A stretch of 6,539 bases of DNA from Pseudomonadota bacterium. GTDB taxonomy: Bacteria > Pseudomonadota > Alphaproteobacteria > Rhizobiales > Devosiaceae. The stretch lies in NCBI GenBank assembly GCA_023433985.1, contig JAEYTN010000420.1:1-6539 (forward strand), written 5' to 3'. Shown here in pieces: positions 5,796 to 6,539 of this stretch; position 1 is the first letter of the stretch; each line of letters begins with the position of its first letter. A model generated the notes under the pieces. The model saw nothing but the letters and a program-made list of their open reading frames with translations, searched no databases and was not told the DNA's origin. The position numbers were made by a program, and so were the translations under genes.

Positions 5796-5824
5796 GGCCG
5801 AAATGTGGGCGCGCCGGGTGCTAA

Positions 5825-5843
5825 CCGCAAGTCACGATTGCGG
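5825..5843 (-). terminator. Perfect six-pair hairpin over the LacI gene stop codon
   Basis: CCGCAA at 5825-5830 and TTGCGG at 5838-5843 form a perfect stem with a seven-base loop that contains the TGA stop of the LacI-type gene (5834-5832). On the minus strand the stem is followed by TTAGCACC rather than a T run. It might weaken read-through into the small gene or protect the 3' end, but this is not a standard terminator. Confidence 0.3.
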
Positions 5844-6539
5844 GGGCGTTGCTGTCGAGGCGCGGACCACGAGCTTCACCGGCAGCGTTTCGTGTTGCAC
5901 CGAAGCGTCGCCCGAGAGGATACGCTCGACGGCGCGGCGGCCGATCTCGGCGATGGGCTGCTCGATGGTGGTGAGGGCGGGCGAGCAGAGCGCCGCCTCG
6001 GGCACGCCGTCATAGCCGATGACCGACACGTCCTCGGGAACACGCAGGTTGCGCTGCTTCAACCACTCGAGCGCGAACATGGCGACGCGGTCGGACATGG
6101 CGAGGATGGCGGTGGGCCGCTCGGAGCCGGAGAAGAGGAACTCGAGGCCGCGCCAGGTGCTCTCGCGGGTGCTGCGGGTCTCGTAGACCGGGATGGCCTC
6201 GCGGCGGACGCCGTGGCGCTCGAACACCTCGAAATAGCCGATCGCGCGATCGCGGGAGGTCGAGTAGGTGGCGTTGGCGATGGCCTCGAGGCTGGCCGGC
6301 CCCTCGTGCTGGTCGTCGAGCTCGAGCGCCAGCACGCCGACGCGGCGGTGGCCGAGGCCGGCAATGTGCTCGGCGGCGAGGATGCCGCCCTCGTAGTCGT
6401 CGGAGCCGACGGCAGACACGGTGGGATCGGGCTTGCCGAGGGCCAGCGCCACGAAGGGCAGCTGGCGCTCGCGGGTGAGTTCGACCAGCCGCTCGCCGCC
6501 CTCAATGCAGAGCAGCACGAAGCCATCGACCAGCGCGCT
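5832..6539 (-). CDS. LacI-family transcriptional regulator, ligand-binding part (N-terminus outside window)
   Basis: The frame is open to the right edge of the window and gives 235 residues of a LacI/GalR-type regulator. The N-terminal helix-turn-helix and about the first 100 residues are missing because the window ends. An in-frame GTG at 6518 lies inside the domain and is not the start, since the codons before it (SALVDGF) continue the family's typical strand. Family motifs are ALVDGFVL (2-9), SDDYEGGILAAEHIAGLGHRRVGVL (46-70), AILAMSDRVAMFALEWLKQ (144-162), RVPEDVSVIGYDGVPEA (166-182) and TTIEQPIAEIGRRAVERIL (190-208). These define a periplasmic-binding-protein-like domain that senses a small effector, commonly a sugar, with dimer contacts. 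The effector cannot be told from sequence, and the genes that such regulators usually control are not in view. A hairpin spans its stop codon. Confidence 0.93.
   Translation of the reverse strand, partial: SALVDGFVLLCIEGGERLVELTRERQLPFVALALGKPDPTVSAVGSDDYEGGILAAEHIAGLGHRRVGVLALELDDQHEGPASLEAIANATYSTSRDRAIGYFEVFERHGVRREAIPVYETRSTRESTWRGLEFLFSGSERPTAILAMSDRVAMFALEWLKQRNLRVPEDVSVIGYDGVPEAALCSPALTTIEQPIAEIGRRAVERILSGDASVQHETLPVKLVVRASTATPPQS

Noticed and set aside
6516..6518. GTG considered as the start of the LacI-type gene
   Set aside because: The frame remains open to the window edge with family-typical residues ahead of it, so the gene is truncated by the window rather than starting here.
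1..6539. Search for CRISPR arrays, tRNA or rRNA genes, insertion sequences and riboswitches
   Set aside because: No evenly spaced direct repeats, cloverleaf-like segments, transposase motifs or long structured leaders were seen; gene-free gaps are short apart from 97-273 and 3545-3814.

Overview
The window is high-GC DNA (mostly G/C at third codon positions) carrying a compact set of bacterial chromosomal genes. Family content points to an alphaproteobacterium, probably Hyphomicrobiales and possibly Devosia-like: a bacterial SH3 protein of the SH3_4 type divergent from a GyaD-type 2-hydroxyacid dehydrogenase, an ECF sigma factor with a C-terminal TPR extension beside a YCII/DGPF protein, a GAF-GGDEF protein, and a LacI regulator. 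The taxonomic call is inference from family resemblance only. I see no tRNA, rRNA, CRISPR array, insertion sequence or phage gene.

Layout: 1-96 is the tail of an unrecognised rightward gene, followed by a hairpin-rich spacer (97-273) with a repeat-like palindromic block and a convincing intrinsic terminator at 189-214. A leftward secreted SH3 protein (274-870) diverges from a rightward 2-hydroxyacid dehydrogenase (942-1958). The dehydrogenase converges, with six bases between stops, on a leftward two-gene operon: a YCII/DGPF protein (3179-3544) followed by an ECF42-type sigma factor (1965-3182), overlapping by GTGA. A rightward membrane diguanylate cyclase (3815-5515) diverges from that operon and converges, with a single base between stops, on a small leftward exported protein (5517-5795). 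Upstream of the small gene on the same strand lies the C-terminal part of a LacI-family regulator (5832-6539), whose DNA-binding domain is beyond the window.

How the genes fit together: the clearest unit is the sigma factor with its YCII partner. The leftward leader of that operon contains TGTCGA-N17-CGAC, which fits the ECF42 target promoter as I remember it, placed about 28 bases of 5'UTR ahead of a well-spaced Shine-Dalgarno. This predicts an autoregulated operon. The cyclase has an intact active site and an inhibitory I-site, so it probably makes c-di-GMP in response to an envelope or cytoplasmic signal. The other genes look like independent units.

Points most worth a second look are the candidate sigma autoregulatory promoter, the replacement of the expected catalytic glutamate by arginine in the dehydrogenase, a Cys/His cluster in the cyclase GAF domain, a CtrA-like site ahead of the cyclase, and the palindromic block at 131-186. 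I did not find a clearly novel multi-gene system.
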